Source: Sporocytophaga sp.
Lineage (GTDB): Bacteria > Bacteroidota > Bacteroidia > Cytophagales > Cytophagaceae
Reading direction: 5' to 3'
Length of the DNA stretch: 64,000 nucleotides
Assembly (NCBI GenBank): GCA_024707265.1
Contig: JANQAB010000004.1
Location: forward strand, 558,001 to 622,000
Position numbers and translations under genes: made by a program. The notes beneath the pieces were generated by a model. It had not been told where the DNA came from. It ran no database searches and saw only the letters and a program-made list of their open reading frames with translations. Positions 1 to 8,863 of the stretch are shown here, piece by piece (position 1 is the first letter of the stretch; each line of letters begins with the position of its first letter).

Positions 1-462
1 AGGAGTAAGAAGATGTCTACAAAGATAGACATGACACCTATGGTGGATCTTGCTTTTCTACTTATTACATTCTTTATGCTTACGACTACCTTCAATAAGC
101 CGAAGATAATGGAGGTAAAGATGCCAGTGAAAAAGGAGGACAACACAACAACTAAATACAAGGAGTCCGAAACTATGACACTGGTGCTGGGAGAAGAAAA
201 CAAAGTCTTTTATTTCATGGGGCTGACTGATCCAAAAGTTGAAGCAACGGATTACTCAGATCAGGGAATAAGACAAGTATTACTACAGAAAAACAAGTCA
301 ATACCTGAATTCAAGGTAGTAATAAAGGCGATGGATACTTCCAAATACAAAAACATGGTTGATATTCTTGATGAAATTCATATCACAGGAGTAAAATACT
401 ATGCAATTGGCAAAATTTCTCCAAAGGATATTGAATTAACCAAAACAATTCAGGGTAGTTAG
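1..462 (+). CDS. exbD: ExbD/TolR family biopolymer transporter (5' end outside window)
   Basis: ExbD proteins form, with ExbB, the inner-membrane proton channel that powers TonB. The reading frame is open to the first base of the window and reads RSKK before the ATG at 13. Related Bacteroidetes ExbD proteins carry a basic RSKK-ST stretch just before the membrane helix, so the real start is probably upstream and ATG 13 is internal. The single helix contains DMTPMVDLAFLLITFF with the Asp expected to take part in proton transfer, followed by a periplasmic domain of about 120 residues. tonB follows 32 bases later, so an upstream exbB is expected just outside the window. Confidence 0.9.
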   Translation, partial: RSKKMSTKIDMTPMVDLAFLLITFFMLTTTFNKPKIMEVKMPVKKEDNTTTKYKESETMTLVLGEENKVFYFMGLTDPKVEATDYSDQGIRQVLLQKNKSIPEFKVVIKAMDTSKYKNMVDILDEIHITGVKYYAIGKISPKDIELTKTIQGS

Positions 463-494
463 TTTATCCGGAATAAACATCTAAATTAAGAATT

Positions 495-1325
495 ATGAGC
501 ATCCTGGAAGAAACGGAAACGATTTCGGTTACAAAAACAGAAATAAATTCCCAGGCAACCCTTAATGACATTGTTTTTGAAAACAGAAACAAGGAATATG
601 GTGCTTTTGTTATTAGAAAGGAGTATGGACGTTATGTTACAACTGCAGTAATAATTTCAACAGTAGTGTTTGTTGTAGGTTTGGTATCTCCTCTTATCTA
701 TAATAAATATAAGCCTGAGGTAAAAGAAGAAATAGTGGAAGAGGTTGATCTTGAATTGATGCAGGTCAAGGATGAGCAGCCTGAGGAAGAAATTCCTGTT
801 GAACCTCCACCACCGGCAGAGGAGCCTCCCAAAGTTGCAATGAGCGAGTTTCTTGAGCCTGAAGTAACCAAAGACGAGCAGGTAGTGAAAGATCCTCCTA
901 AAAATGAGGAAATTATAAATCCAGGTCCTGTTGATCAGGAAGGTGATGCCAGCCTATCTGAAGCGATCTCAGACGGTAATGGTTCTGGTAATGCAATAGT
1001 AGAGGTGCCGGTTTCTAATGAGCCACTTTTATATGTTCCTGAAATGCCTGAGTTTAAAGGCAATATGGAAGAGTTTTTCAGGAAAAACGTAGTATATCCT
1101 ACAAAAGCTCAGAATAATGGTATCGAAGGTAAAGTATTCGTGCAGTTTGTTATCAATACAGATGGTACTGTCTCCGATGTTAAAGCTATCAGAGGAATAG
1201 GTTATGGCTGTGATGAAGAAGCAGAGCGTGTAACTAAAAAGATGGTTTGGACTCCTGGTAAGCAGAATGGTGTTGCGGTGAGAATCAAAAAGGTTTTACC
1301 AATACATTTTAAATTACCGGATTAA
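495..1325 (+). CDS. tonB: TonB family energy transducer
   Basis: Couples the ExbBD proton channel to outer-membrane TonB-dependent receptors. The 276-residue protein has a cytoplasmic N-terminus of about 45 residues, one transmembrane helix (about 47-68), an acidic and proline-rich periplasmic spacer (around 90-115, PVEPPPPAEEPP) and a C-terminal TonB domain over the last 85 or so residues, with the YP motif (VVYPTKA) and a FVINTDGTVSDV strand. The long acidic spacer is usual for Bacteroidetes. It lies directly after exbD in the same direction. A TonB-dependent receptor occurs in this window at 38401-40610, but many receptors normally share one TonB. Confidence 0.93.
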   Translation: MSILEETETISVTKTEINSQATLNDIVFENRNKEYGAFVIRKEYGRYVTTAVIISTVVFVVGLVSPLIYNKYKPEVKEEIVEEVDLELMQVKDEQPEEEIPVEPPPPAEEPPKVAMSEFLEPEVTKDEQVVKDPPKNEEIINPGPVDQEGDASLSEAISDGNGSGNAIVEVPVSNEPLLYVPEMPEFKGNMEEFFRKNVVYPTKAQNNGIEGKVFVQFVINTDGTVSDVKAIRGIGYGCDEEAERVTKKMVWTPGKQNGVAVRIKKVLPIHFKLPD

Positions 1326-1345
1326 AATATTAATCTTGTCAAAAT

Positions 1346-1395
1346 TTCCTTAATCAGATTGTGTTTTTCAGGTCTGATTAAGGAATATCTTTTTA
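1346..1395 (+). terminator. Rho-independent terminator or attenuator after tonB
   Basis: A perfect 13-bp inverted repeat (1346-1358 pairing with 1373-1385) has a 14-base loop and is followed by a T-rich stretch (atctttttat). It sits 20 bases after the tonB stop and before the small membrane gene, so it may separate exbD-tonB from the genes downstream or only reduce read-through. Confidence 0.65.
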
Positions 1396-1429
1396 TAAAG
1401 AATTACTTCAAGTTTAAAAGTCAAAGGCA

Positions 1430-1618
1430 GTGCAGAACGCGTTTTTTTATTTCAAATTGTTAATGTCTTTTTTCTATGTGGGAGCAGGCATTTATTTTAT
1501 TGTTAACCATAAAACAATACAGTTGCTAAGTCCTCAGATGAGTATCGGTCTGGGTGCATTACTTATCCTTTATGGTGGGTTCAGGGGATACAGGGCTTTT
1601 AAAGATCGTAAAGAATAA
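1430..1618 (+). CDS. Small two-helix membrane protein, unknown function
   Basis: A 62-residue protein with two hydrophobic segments (about 5-26 and 36-53) and a basic end (RGYRAFKDRKE). I know no function. The only plausible start is GTG at 1430, preceded by an AAAGG-like stretch. It lies between tonB and the PstS-like lipoprotein; small membrane proteins of this kind are often seen at this place in Bacteroidetes exbD-tonB-pstS-TPR clusters, which supports it being real. The stop is one base from the next start, so the two are probably translated together. Confidence 0.6.
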   Translation: MQNAFFYFKLLMSFFYVGAGIYFIVNHKTIQLLSPQMSIGLGALLILYGGFRGYRAFKDRKE

Positions 1619-1619
1619 A

Positions 1620-2562
1620 ATGCAAATTAATTTTCGAATATATTATCTTACTTTATTGCTAGGACTGGCATTTTCCTGCCAGGAGAAAAATAATAAAAAT
1701 AATGATGCTCCTGAAGACACACCAATAAAGGGACATATTCATATTTTTTTCCGATGCTTCTTTTAAGCCTGCAATTCTACCTGAAAAAAATACTTTTGAA
1801 GGGATTTACACCAATGCTAAAATTGATATATCCTTCACTTCCGAAAGAACAGCAATAGATTCCTTTTTAAGGGGAAATACAGAAATGATTGTCATTGGAA
1901 GGCCTTTAAACGAAAAGGAAATAGCTCCCTTTAAAGCAAAAGGAATCAAAGTTATTCAGGATATTATGGCAAAAGACGCTGTAGCTTTTGTCCTCAACAA
2001 AAATTTCCCCGATTCTTTATTAAGTGTTAATCAACTCAGGGATATACTTTCTGGCAAGGTAAAAAACTGGAAAGAAATCAATCCCTCACTTCCATCAGGA
2101 AAAATTGTCCTGGCTGCCGATCAGAGCAATTCAGGGAACTTGTTTTTCTTAAAAGATAGTTTAGGATTGGATATCAAAAACGTAGAGATTTTTTCTGCTG
2201 ATTCTGTGGCTGGAGTTATAGAATATGTAAAAGATCACACCAATGCAATGGGCATTATAGGTATATCTTGGCTGAGTGATGCCGATGACAGAGGTTCTAA
2301 CGATTATTTTAAACAAATCAAGGTAGCAGGACTATATAAAGACGACAGGAAAAAGTTTTCTTTGCCCTTTCAGGGAAATATTGCTGATGGTTCATATCCG
2401 TTAAAAAGAAATATTTACCTGATTTATAGTGGTGCGCGAACAGGACTTAGAACGGGATTTGCTTCTTTCATTTTGGGTGAGCGGGGACAGAAAATAATTC
2501 TTAAAACAGGAATAGTGCCTGCAAAAATGCCAGGTAGAGATATAGAGTTTAAGTACGAATAA
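1620..2562 (+). CDS. PstS-like phosphate-binding lipoprotein, frame broken at 1744-1750
   Basis: Periplasmic-binding-protein-like lipoprotein of the PstS group. ATG 1620 opens a lipoprotein signal with lipobox GLAFSC (Cys20). The frame then stops at 1766, but a +1 frame continues without interruption to 2562 with the PstS-like segment LRDILSGKVKNWKEI and an anion-binding-like SNSGN. The switch occurs in a T7 run at 1744-1750: removing one T joins GHIHIF to SDASFKPAIL in one frame. I read this as a single gene with an extra T. In TonB clusters such proteins have no ABC permease beside them, so a transport role is unproven. A second PstS-like gene is at 25617-26563. Confidence 0.8.
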
Positions 2563-2575
2563 AATTTAACTAGCA

Positions 2576-4135
2576 ATGAGAAAAGGTATTTTAGTTGGTT
2601 TTGCATTATTGCAAACATTGATGGTGAATGCTCAGACAGTTCAGGATGCTTCCAGAAGTATTGAATTGGAACAGTATGAAAAAGCCAAAAAAACTTTGGT
2701 GGAGCTAAGTAAAAAGGATCAGAAGAACCCTGAAATTGCTTATCTGCTTTCTGATGTTTATTATCAGACGGGGAATGCGGACTCTGCAAAAGTAGTTGCA
2801 GAACAGGCTCTGGCAAAAAATGAAAGCCCTCTTTATTATGTTGCACTTGGAAAATCTGTTTATGAGGGAAATGATAAATCAGGAGAAAACTATTTTGAAA
2901 AAGCCCTTGTACTTTCAAAATCAAAGGATCCTAAAGTATTGGCTGGCATTGCTGAGTTTTATATCAATTCTACAAAATACAAGAATGCCGATAAAGCTAT
3001 TGGTTTGCTTCAAACTGCAATAAGTAAGGATGATAAAAATCCATACTATTATTCTTTGATGGGAGATGCTTATCTTACTAAAAATGACGGATCAAAAGCA
3101 ATTGAAAATTTTAAGAAAGCATTAAACGTTAAGCCAGGCTATCCAATGGCCTATCTTAAAATAGGGAATATCTACAATAAAGCCAGAAACTATGATGAAG
3201 GATTGAAGAATTACAATGAAGGTCTTCAGAAAAATCCGGATTACGTGTTATTTCATCGTCAGATAGGGGATTTGTACTATCGGGCAAAACAATATCAGAA
3301 GGCAATTGCCAGCTATAAAATTTACGTAGAAAATACAGATAAAAATGCAGAGAATGACTATCGATATGCTTCATTTTTGTTCCTGAATGAAAATTACAAA
3401 GATGCCTTATCAATCTTTGAAAATCTTAGAAAAAACAATTATCAAAACCCATTATTATACAGACTGCTAGGGTATAGCTACTATGAAACCGGAGATGTAT
3501 CTAAGGGGCTTGAGTTTATGAATGAGTATTGGAAAAAAACGAATGATAAACTTATCATCGGAACAGACTATGAATATATGGGTAAATTATATTCAAAATC
3601 AGGTAATGACTCATTGGCTATAATCAATTATAAAAAAGCAGTTGAAAAAGACTCATCTAAAATTGAATTGATCAACGAAGTTGCAGGGATGTATTTTACA
3701 AATAAGCAATATGGAAAGGCTGCGGAAATGTTTGAAGCCAGAATTGCTAAAATCGCCCCAACAGCTCAGGATTATCTTAATCTTGGAAAAGCTTATTACT
3801 ATGACAAAAACTATACAGCTGCAGATTCTGCTTTTGCTAGGATAGTTGAGATTGTTCCAACATCACCTACCGGATATCTTTGGAGAGCCAGAGCTAATTA
3901 TTCTGCAGATACAGCGCCTGACAAAGGCAAAGCCAAACCTTACTACGAAAAAGTGATCGAACTGACTAAGGAAGATGTTCAGAAAAATAAAAAGGAAATT
4001 ACAGATTCTTATGCGTATCTGGCTTATTACTATTCGGTAAACAAGGATAAAACCAAATCTAATGAGTACTGGACAAAGGTATTGGAATTAGATCCTGAAA
4101 ATAAACTGGCCAAGCAAGCACTAGGAAAAAAATAA
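2576..4135 (+). CDS. Secreted tetratricopeptide repeat protein
   Basis: A 519-residue protein with a cleavable signal peptide (MRKGILVGFALLQTLMVNAQ) and then TPR units over nearly its full length; one clear unit is AIENFKKALNVKPGYPMAYL, with similar helices about every 34 residues. TPR arrays mediate protein-protein contact; this one should be periplasmic. It starts 13 bases after the PstS-like gene and closes the exbD-tonB-pstS-TPR cluster, an order that recurs in Bacteroidetes, so a role beside the TonB energiser is likely but not shown. A strong terminator follows. Confidence 0.85.
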   Translation: MRKGILVGFALLQTLMVNAQTVQDASRSIELEQYEKAKKTLVELSKKDQKNPEIAYLLSDVYYQTGNADSAKVVAEQALAKNESPLYYVALGKSVYEGNDKSGENYFEKALVLSKSKDPKVLAGIAEFYINSTKYKNADKAIGLLQTAISKDDKNPYYYSLMGDAYLTKNDGSKAIENFKKALNVKPGYPMAYLKIGNIYNKARNYDEGLKNYNEGLQKNPDYVLFHRQIGDLYYRAKQYQKAIASYKIYVENTDKNAENDYRYASFLFLNENYKDALSIFENLRKNNYQNPLLYRLLGYSYYETGDVSKGLEFMNEYWKKTNDKLIIGTDYEYMGKLYSKSGNDSLAIINYKKAVEKDSSKIELINEVAGMYFTNKQYGKAAEMFEARIAKIAPTAQDYLNLGKAYYYDKNYTAADSAFARIVEIVPTSPTGYLWRARANYSADTAPDKGKAKPYYEKVIELTKEDVQKNKKEITDSYAYLAYYYSVNKDKTKSNEYWTKVLELDPENKLAKQALGKK

Positions 4136-4160
4136 ACATAGTTTAGAAATTTTAAAAATT

Positions 4161-4193
4161 AAAGGTGCCTGGAGAAATTCAGGCACCTTTTTT
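4161..4193 (+). terminator. Rho-independent terminator after the TPR gene
   Basis: A 10-bp perfect stem (4161-4170 with 4181-4190) around a 10-base loop runs into six T. It closes the tonB/TPR operon. Confidence 0.85.
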
Positions 4194-4291
4194 GTGTATA
4201 AATTTTGTGTAGAATTTCAAGAAAAAAATGTAACAAATTCAGAGCAAAACAGATTAATATAGTAATTTAAATAGGCCAAAAACTAAGTATT

Positions 4292-4666
4292 ATGTCAACA
4301 CAGAATATTCACATCGCAATGGGAAGCCTTGCATACTCAATTGCAAAGGCTGATGGTGCAATTCAATCAGAGGAGAAGGAAACGATAAAAAACTTAGCTC
4401 AAAGGGAGTTTCAGCTAGGAGATGGGGATATTGAATGGATTGATCAGATGTTTAATAAGTTGGAGAAGGCTAATATACCTTTAGAAGACGCCTACAATTA
4501 CGCCTTAGATACTTTGGAAGCAAACAGGTTTCATTTTGATTTTACCCAAAGTATGAAATCAAAATGCATTAGTTTTATGGAAAGGGTCGCTGAAGCTTTT
4601 AATGAAACTTCAGTTGAGGAGCGATCTATTATTTCCAGGTTTAAGAAGGATGTGCAACGCTTTTAG
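4292..4666 (+). CDS. TerB-like (TerB/DjlA N-terminal) domain protein
   Basis: A 124-residue all-helical protein resembling the TerB/DjlA-N fold: an early helix with AMGSLAYSIAKADGAIQSEE, where the conserved ADG-x-I-x-x-E loop can bind metal, and a second copy-like helix pair further on. No signal peptide, so cytoplasmic. TerB domains occur in tellurite resistance and stress proteins, but no other ter genes are nearby, so only the domain assignment is supported. It is a single gene with about 150 bases of A/T-rich leader. Confidence 0.7.
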   Translation: MSTQNIHIAMGSLAYSIAKADGAIQSEEKETIKNLAQREFQLGDGDIEWIDQMFNKLEKANIPLEDAYNYALDTLEANRFHFDFTQSMKSKCISFMERVAEAFNETSVEERSIISRFKKDVQRF

Positions 4667-4670
4667 TTGT

Positions 4671-4766
4671 TTAAAAGATTGCGTCCAGAATACCGGCCAC
4701 TGCAAGGAAAATTATCAATACACCAATTAAGGCAATTATTACAATTGTTCTTATGATTGTTCCCAT
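4671..4766 (-). CDS. Possible 31-residue membrane peptide
   Basis: On the minus strand an ATG at 4766 opens 31 codons ending at 4671. The peptide is almost wholly hydrophobic: a short MGTIIRT start, a single predicted membrane helix (VIIALIGVLIIFLAVAGIL) and an acidic DAIF end. It fills the gap between the TerB-like and DedA genes. The composition is that of a genuine small membrane protein rather than a random short frame, but there is no clear ribosome binding site and no family I can name. Confidence 0.35.
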   Translation of the reverse strand: MGTIIRTIVIIALIGVLIIFLAVAGILDAIF

Positions 4767-4853
4767 TTCTTTGTTTTGGCTTGTTTTACATATTAACTAA
4801 ACAGATTCTCCATTGTTAACTACAAGAGGATAGTAGCATTTAAATTTTAGAAT

Positions 4854-5456
4854 TTGGGGCCTGAATCAATTATTGAATTTGGAGGATTTGCCATTCTTCT
4901 TGTTCTCGTATTTTTAGAGACTGGTTTGCTCATAGGCATATTGATCCCAGGTGGTGAAACCCTTCTTTTTACAGCTGGCCTTTTATCAGGAAGTGAGGTG
5001 CTTAATGTGCCTCTGCCTCTTTTAATGATCGCTCTCACCTTGGTCTCCATTGCAGGAGACCTCACAGGATATACCATCGGAATGAAAACCCGAAGGCATC
5101 TGTTTAACAGGGAGGACAGCTTTATTTTTAAAAAAAGTTACCTGGAAAGAGCAAAAGCATTTTACAGAAAACATGGTCCAATCGCCATTATACTAGGTCG
5201 TTTTTTTCCAATAATCAGAACAGTCAATCCTTTAATGAATGGCGCTATTGATCAGCCTTACATGCGCTTTTTTTCCATGACTACCATTGGCTGTACGCTT
5301 TATGTAAACACGATTATTCTGGTTGGTTTTTATCTGGGTAAAACATTCCCTTTTTTGAAAAGCTATCTTGAAGTCATCCTCCTTGGTATCGTTTTACTTT
5401 TTGTTCTGCCACTTTTAATAAGGATAAGAAAGGAAAAGAAAAACAAGGAAGGTTAA
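4854..5456 (+). CDS. DedA family membrane protein
   Basis: DedA/VTT-domain integral membrane protein, a family linked to lipid flipping and envelope homeostasis. The 200 residues hold several membrane helices, the family stretch FLETGLLIGILIPGGETLLF near the N-terminus and the conserved GRFFPIIRTVNPLMNG motif (about 118-133), whose Arg is functionally important in the family. The frame opens after a TAG at 4848 and has no ATG before the first helix, so TTG 4854 is the only usable start; a one-base error upstream that hides a longer N-terminus is also possible. Confidence 0.85.
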   Translation: MGPESIIEFGGFAILLVLVFLETGLLIGILIPGGETLLFTAGLLSGSEVLNVPLPLLMIALTLVSIAGDLTGYTIGMKTRRHLFNREDSFIFKKSYLERAKAFYRKHGPIAIILGRFFPIIRTVNPLMNGAIDQPYMRFFSMTTIGCTLYVNTIILVGFYLGKTFPFLKSYLEVILLGIVLLFVLPLLIRIRKEKKNKEG

Positions 5457-5532
5457 TTCAAATTATTGAATAATTTTGTCCTCCCAATAAATAAGAATTA
5501 AAATCTTCCAGGATGGGAGAAAACATATCAGA

Positions 5533-5793
5533 ATGATCGAAATAGTTGCATTATACTTCTTACTGAAAAACTTAGGTAAACTTGCTAAAGAAAAGGGACA
5601 ATCCTCCCTGCAATGGATAATATTTGGATTTCTTGCATGGATTTGTGGGGAGCTTAGTGGTATTGTTTTGGTTCTCAACTTTATAGGACAGGAGTATTTT
5701 ATTTTTAGTATGTTTTTTGGAATCGGAATGGCTTACCTCTTCTTTTTGATCGTAAAAAGTAAGTTACAGGGCCTACCTGATACTGAAAACTAA
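5533..5793 (+). CDS. Small membrane protein, unknown function
   Basis: An 86-residue protein: a short amphipathic start with basic residues (LLKNLGKLAKEKGQ), then two long hydrophobic helices (about 25-48 and 53-74) and a polar C-terminus. ATG 5533 is clear and the stop is six bases from the next start, so it is probably in one operon with the OmpA/PD40 gene. The general pattern occurs in Bacteroidetes hypothetical proteins; function unknown. Confidence 0.65.
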   Translation: MIEIVALYFLLKNLGKLAKEKGQSSLQWIIFGFLAWICGELSGIVLVLNFIGQEYFIFSMFFGIGMAYLFFLIVKSKLQGLPDTEN

Positions 5794-5799
5794 TGCTAT

Positions 5800-7302
5800 A
5801 TGAATAAAAAGCTATTTCTGTTCGTATTAAATTTAATTTCCCTGGCTGCATTCAGTCAAAAAAACACGAATACAAATCTACAAACTCTTGGCAGTCCTGT
5901 TAATACTCTTGAGAGTTCTGAATTTGCTCCAACAATTAGTGCGGACGGCAATACATTAATTTTTGAATCCGATAAGGGTGGTCGCTGGCGACTGTATATG
6001 ACGACCCAGGTCCAGCCGGGTGTCTGGTCAAAACCGATAGATATAGCAGCCATTAATAATGTTGTTGGTCCAAATGATTTCTTAGGCGGTCCTTGTCTCA
6101 GCTATGACGGCTTCACCCTATTTTTTACTTCAAATATGAAAGGTGGAATGGGCGGGATAGACATCTGGTATAGCAAACGAACCGGAAATAACTGGAGCGC
6201 TCCTAAAAATCTTGGAAAGCCTGTTAATACAGCCGGATACGATGGCTTTCCTTCGTTGTCTCCGGATGGTAAAATCTTATATTTCATGCGTGCGGGCGAA
6301 AAGAATACTTCAACGGGCCAGAGATGTTGCAAGCTTTTTACAGCTACACGGCGAGGTGCATTTTTTATTAATCCGGTTCCATTGCCTTATCCTGTAAACT
6401 CAGGCTGTGAAGGATACCCGAGAATAATGGCGGACGGTAAAACGCTTATATATTCTTCCTATAAACCTGAAGGCAAAGGGGGGTATGATCTTTATCACTC
6501 CAAATTGAAATATGGCAAATGGACCAAACCTGTGCCATTGGATTTCATAAATACATCAAAAGACGATGAATTGATTTCTGTACCTGCTTCCGGGGATGTA
6601 ATTTATCTTTCATCCACTTTGAGCAATAATAAGGATGACATTTATAAAGTAGAATTACCAGGCGAGTTCAGACCTGAAAAGGTGATTTCAGTAGAAGGGT
6701 TTATTAAGGATGAAGAAACCAATAAACCTATTGCTTCAATCATTCAGCTTAATAATTTTAAAACGAAAGAAAAAGTATCAGAAGTTACCAATGACTCCGT
6801 TACCGGGAAATTTCAAGTATACATAGAGGAAGGACAGACGTATGACTTTTCTATAAGTTCTAAAGGACATACTTTTCATTCTGAGGTTCTAAAACCTGAT
6901 TCTGTGAAAAGGTATCAAAAGTTTGAAAAAAACATTAAATTGAAACCTCTCAAAAAGAATACTTCTTTTGTTTTAAATAACATTTTCTTCGAATTTGATT
7001 CTGCTTCCTTATCGGCAACTTCTTTTTTTGAGTTAGACAGGGTGGTAGAACTGATGAAGGCCAATAAGACGCTTGTTGTGGAAATCTCTGCTCATACAGA
7101 TGACAAAGGAAGCGATGATTACAACAATAAGCTGTCTCAAAACAGAGCGGAATCCGTTGTTAAATATCTAACATCAAAAGGCATTATAGCTGAAAGGCTT
7201 GTCGCCAAAGGTTTTGGGAAGACATTGCCCGCTGTGCCTAATGATTCTGATGAGAACCGTGCTAAAAACCGAAGGGTGGAATTCAAAATTCTGAAAATCT
7301 GA
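5800..7302 (+). CDS. OmpA family protein with PD40/WD40-like propeller
   Basis: Envelope protein of 500 residues. Order: signal peptide (about 1-19, ending AAFSQ), a PD40-type beta-propeller (about 30-290) with repeated SxDGxTLxFxS strands such as PTISADGNTLIFESD and PSLSPDGKILYFMRAG, a small beta-sandwich like the carboxypeptidase regulatory domain (about 295-375), and a C-terminal OmpA peptidoglycan-binding domain (about 385-500) with NRAKNRRVEFKI. The layout resembles type IX secretion PorE and related gliding proteins, but the TPR region of PorE is absent, so I do not give that name. It probably anchors a surface complex to peptidoglycan. Confidence 0.88.
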   Translation: MNKKLFLFVLNLISLAAFSQKNTNTNLQTLGSPVNTLESSEFAPTISADGNTLIFESDKGGRWRLYMTTQVQPGVWSKPIDIAAINNVVGPNDFLGGPCLSYDGFTLFFTSNMKGGMGGIDIWYSKRTGNNWSAPKNLGKPVNTAGYDGFPSLSPDGKILYFMRAGEKNTSTGQRCCKLFTATRRGAFFINPVPLPYPVNSGCEGYPRIMADGKTLIYSSYKPEGKGGYDLYHSKLKYGKWTKPVPLDFINTSKDDELISVPASGDVIYLSSTLSNNKDDIYKVELPGEFRPEKVISVEGFIKDEETNKPIASIIQLNNFKTKEKVSEVTNDSVTGKFQVYIEEGQTYDFSISSKGHTFHSEVLKPDSVKRYQKFEKNIKLKPLKKNTSFVLNNIFFEFDSASLSATSFFELDRVVELMKANKTLVVEISAHTDDKGSDDYNNKLSQNRAESVVKYLTSKGIIAERLVAKGFGKTLPAVPNDSDENRAKNRRVEFKILKI

Positions 7303-7305
7303 AAT

Positions 7306-8352
7306 ATGTCAAGTGCACCAATTAAGACAGCAATAGCGGGATATGGAGCCGCAGGTGAATTTTATCATGCACCTTTTATCGCAAGTTTACCCCAATTTAT
7401 ATTAACCAGTGTTCAGGAAAGGCATAAAGAACAATCAAAGGCGAAGTTTCCTGATGTGAGGGTAGTCCGAACCTTTACAGAATTAACGAATGATCCGGAT
7501 CTTGAACTAATTATTATTACTACTCCCAATGAATATCATTTTCCAATGGCAAAAGAAGCAATGGAAAAGGGTAAACATGTTGTAGTAGACAAACCGATTA
7601 CAGTTACCTCTGATGATGCAGAGCAACTGATTAAAATTTCCAAAGAAACTGGAAAGATCCTTACAGTATATCAAAACAGAAGATTGGATTCTGGTTTGCT
7701 TACAATTAGAAAGATAAAAGAGGAAAACGGATTTGGAAGAATCAGGCACTATGAAGCGCATTTTGATCGTTTTCGTCCAGCCATTAAAGATTCCTGGAGA
7801 GAGAAAGAAACGCCGGGAGGAGGACTGTTGTATGATCTGGGCGTTCATTTGCTGGATCAGACTATTTACCTTTGGGGAAAACCTCAGTCTGTCACTGCAA
7901 AGATCGAAAGACAAAGACCTGATGCAGTTGTTGATGATTTCTTCGAGATCACGCTTCAGTATACTGGATTCAAGGCAGTCATAAAAGCAGGAATGCTGGT
8001 GGAAGAAAAAACACCTCAGTTATATGTAGAAGGTTCTAAGTTAACTTACTTCCGATATGATCTGGATCCGCAGGAAGCAGCTTTAAAGAAGGGATTGTTC
8101 CCAAGGGATGCAGCATGGGAAAAGGAAACTGTTCCTATTCCTGGATTTATCAGAAATACTGATTGTGAAGAATCAGAATACCCTTCGGAAAGAGGAAATT
8201 ATCCTTATTTCTACAAGAATCTGGCTAAGGTAATAAGAGAAGGAGGAGACCTCCTGGTAAAGCCGGAAGAGGCACTGTATGTGATCAAGCTGATTGAGTT
8301 GGCTAAAGTAAGCAGTGATGAGAAAAGAACAATTGATTTAAGTAATGTTTAA
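7306..8352 (+). CDS. Gfo/Idh/MocA family NAD(P)-dependent oxidoreductase
   Basis: Cytosolic 348-residue dehydrogenase of the Gfo/Idh/MocA family, which oxidises or epimerises sugars and inositols. The N-terminal Rossmann domain starts with AIAGYGAAGEFYHAPFI; the family Lys lies in GKHVVVDKPIT (about 88-98); the C-terminal half has GGGLLYDLGVHLLDQ with the conserved GxHxxD-type site. Most like the YdgJ/YhhX subgroup of uncertain substrate. It begins three bases after the OmpA gene and its end overlaps the next gene by eight bases, so they are co-transcribed. Confidence 0.88.
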   Translation: MSSAPIKTAIAGYGAAGEFYHAPFIASLPQFILTSVQERHKEQSKAKFPDVRVVRTFTELTNDPDLELIIITTPNEYHFPMAKEAMEKGKHVVVDKPITVTSDDAEQLIKISKETGKILTVYQNRRLDSGLLTIRKIKEENGFGRIRHYEAHFDRFRPAIKDSWREKETPGGGLLYDLGVHLLDQTIYLWGKPQSVTAKIERQRPDAVVDDFFEITLQYTGFKAVIKAGMLVEEKTPQLYVEGSKLTYFRYDLDPQEAALKKGLFPRDAAWEKETVPIPGFIRNTDCEESEYPSERGNYPYFYKNLAKVIREGGDLLVKPEEALYVIKLIELAKVSSDEKRTIDLSNV

Positions 8353-8843
8353 ACCGGAAGAAATTAAAGAAAAGGGGAAGGTTGCGGAGACGATTAATAA
8401 AAAAGTTTTTTGATAAGCTAAGAAAAGTTTCTCCGGATCAGCTGGATAAAATCGTGCATCCTGTGCATGAAGAGGTGTTTGAAGAAGTGGATTGTCTTGC
8501 CTGTGCTAATTGCTGCAAGACCACAAGCCCTATATTTTATCAGGCAGATATCGAAAGGGTAGCAAGAAAGTTAAGATTAAAACCTTCGGATTTTATAGAT
8601 CAATACTTGCACTTGGATGAAGATAACGATTATGTACTGAACTCATCCCCTTGTCCTTTTCTTGATGGGGAGAATTATTGCCTGGTTTATGAATCAAGGC
8701 CAACAGCTTGCAGAGAGTATCCTCATACTAACAGAAAAAGATTTCGTCAGATCCTTAACCTTACTTTAAAAAATACCCAAGTCTGTCCTGCGGTATATGA
8801 GATCGTAGAAAGGTTAAAAGTGAAACTTGATTTTGGTAAGTAG
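8345..8843 (+). CDS. YkgJ-like Zn/Fe-chelating Cys-cluster protein, frame broken at 8406-8411
   Basis: Member of the YkgJ/CxxCxxCC family, thought to bind Fe-S or zinc. Cysteines are in CLACANCCKTTSP, CPFL, CLVYESRPTACREYP and near the end (VCP). The continuous frame has only TTG 8382 as a start; however ATG 8345, overlapping the previous stop, opens a natural-looking sequence (MFKPEEIKEKGKVAET) that ends at a TGA inside a T6 run (8406-8411). Removing one T joins it to FDKLRKVSPDQLDK. I take the gene to be 8345-8843 with an extra T; the shorter TTG start is the alternative. Confidence 0.75.
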
Positions 8844-8863
8844 TTTTTCAGATTATTTTTAAG

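Noticed and set aside
2424..2924. 166-codon minus-strand frame across the PstS-like and TPR genes
   Set aside because: Overlaps two real genes in antisense and contains Phe/His/Pro-rich sequence typical of shadow frames.
7507..7914. 135-codon minus-strand frame inside the Gfo/Idh gene
   Set aside because: Shadow of a conserved dehydrogenase; the composition is unnatural and no family match is visible.
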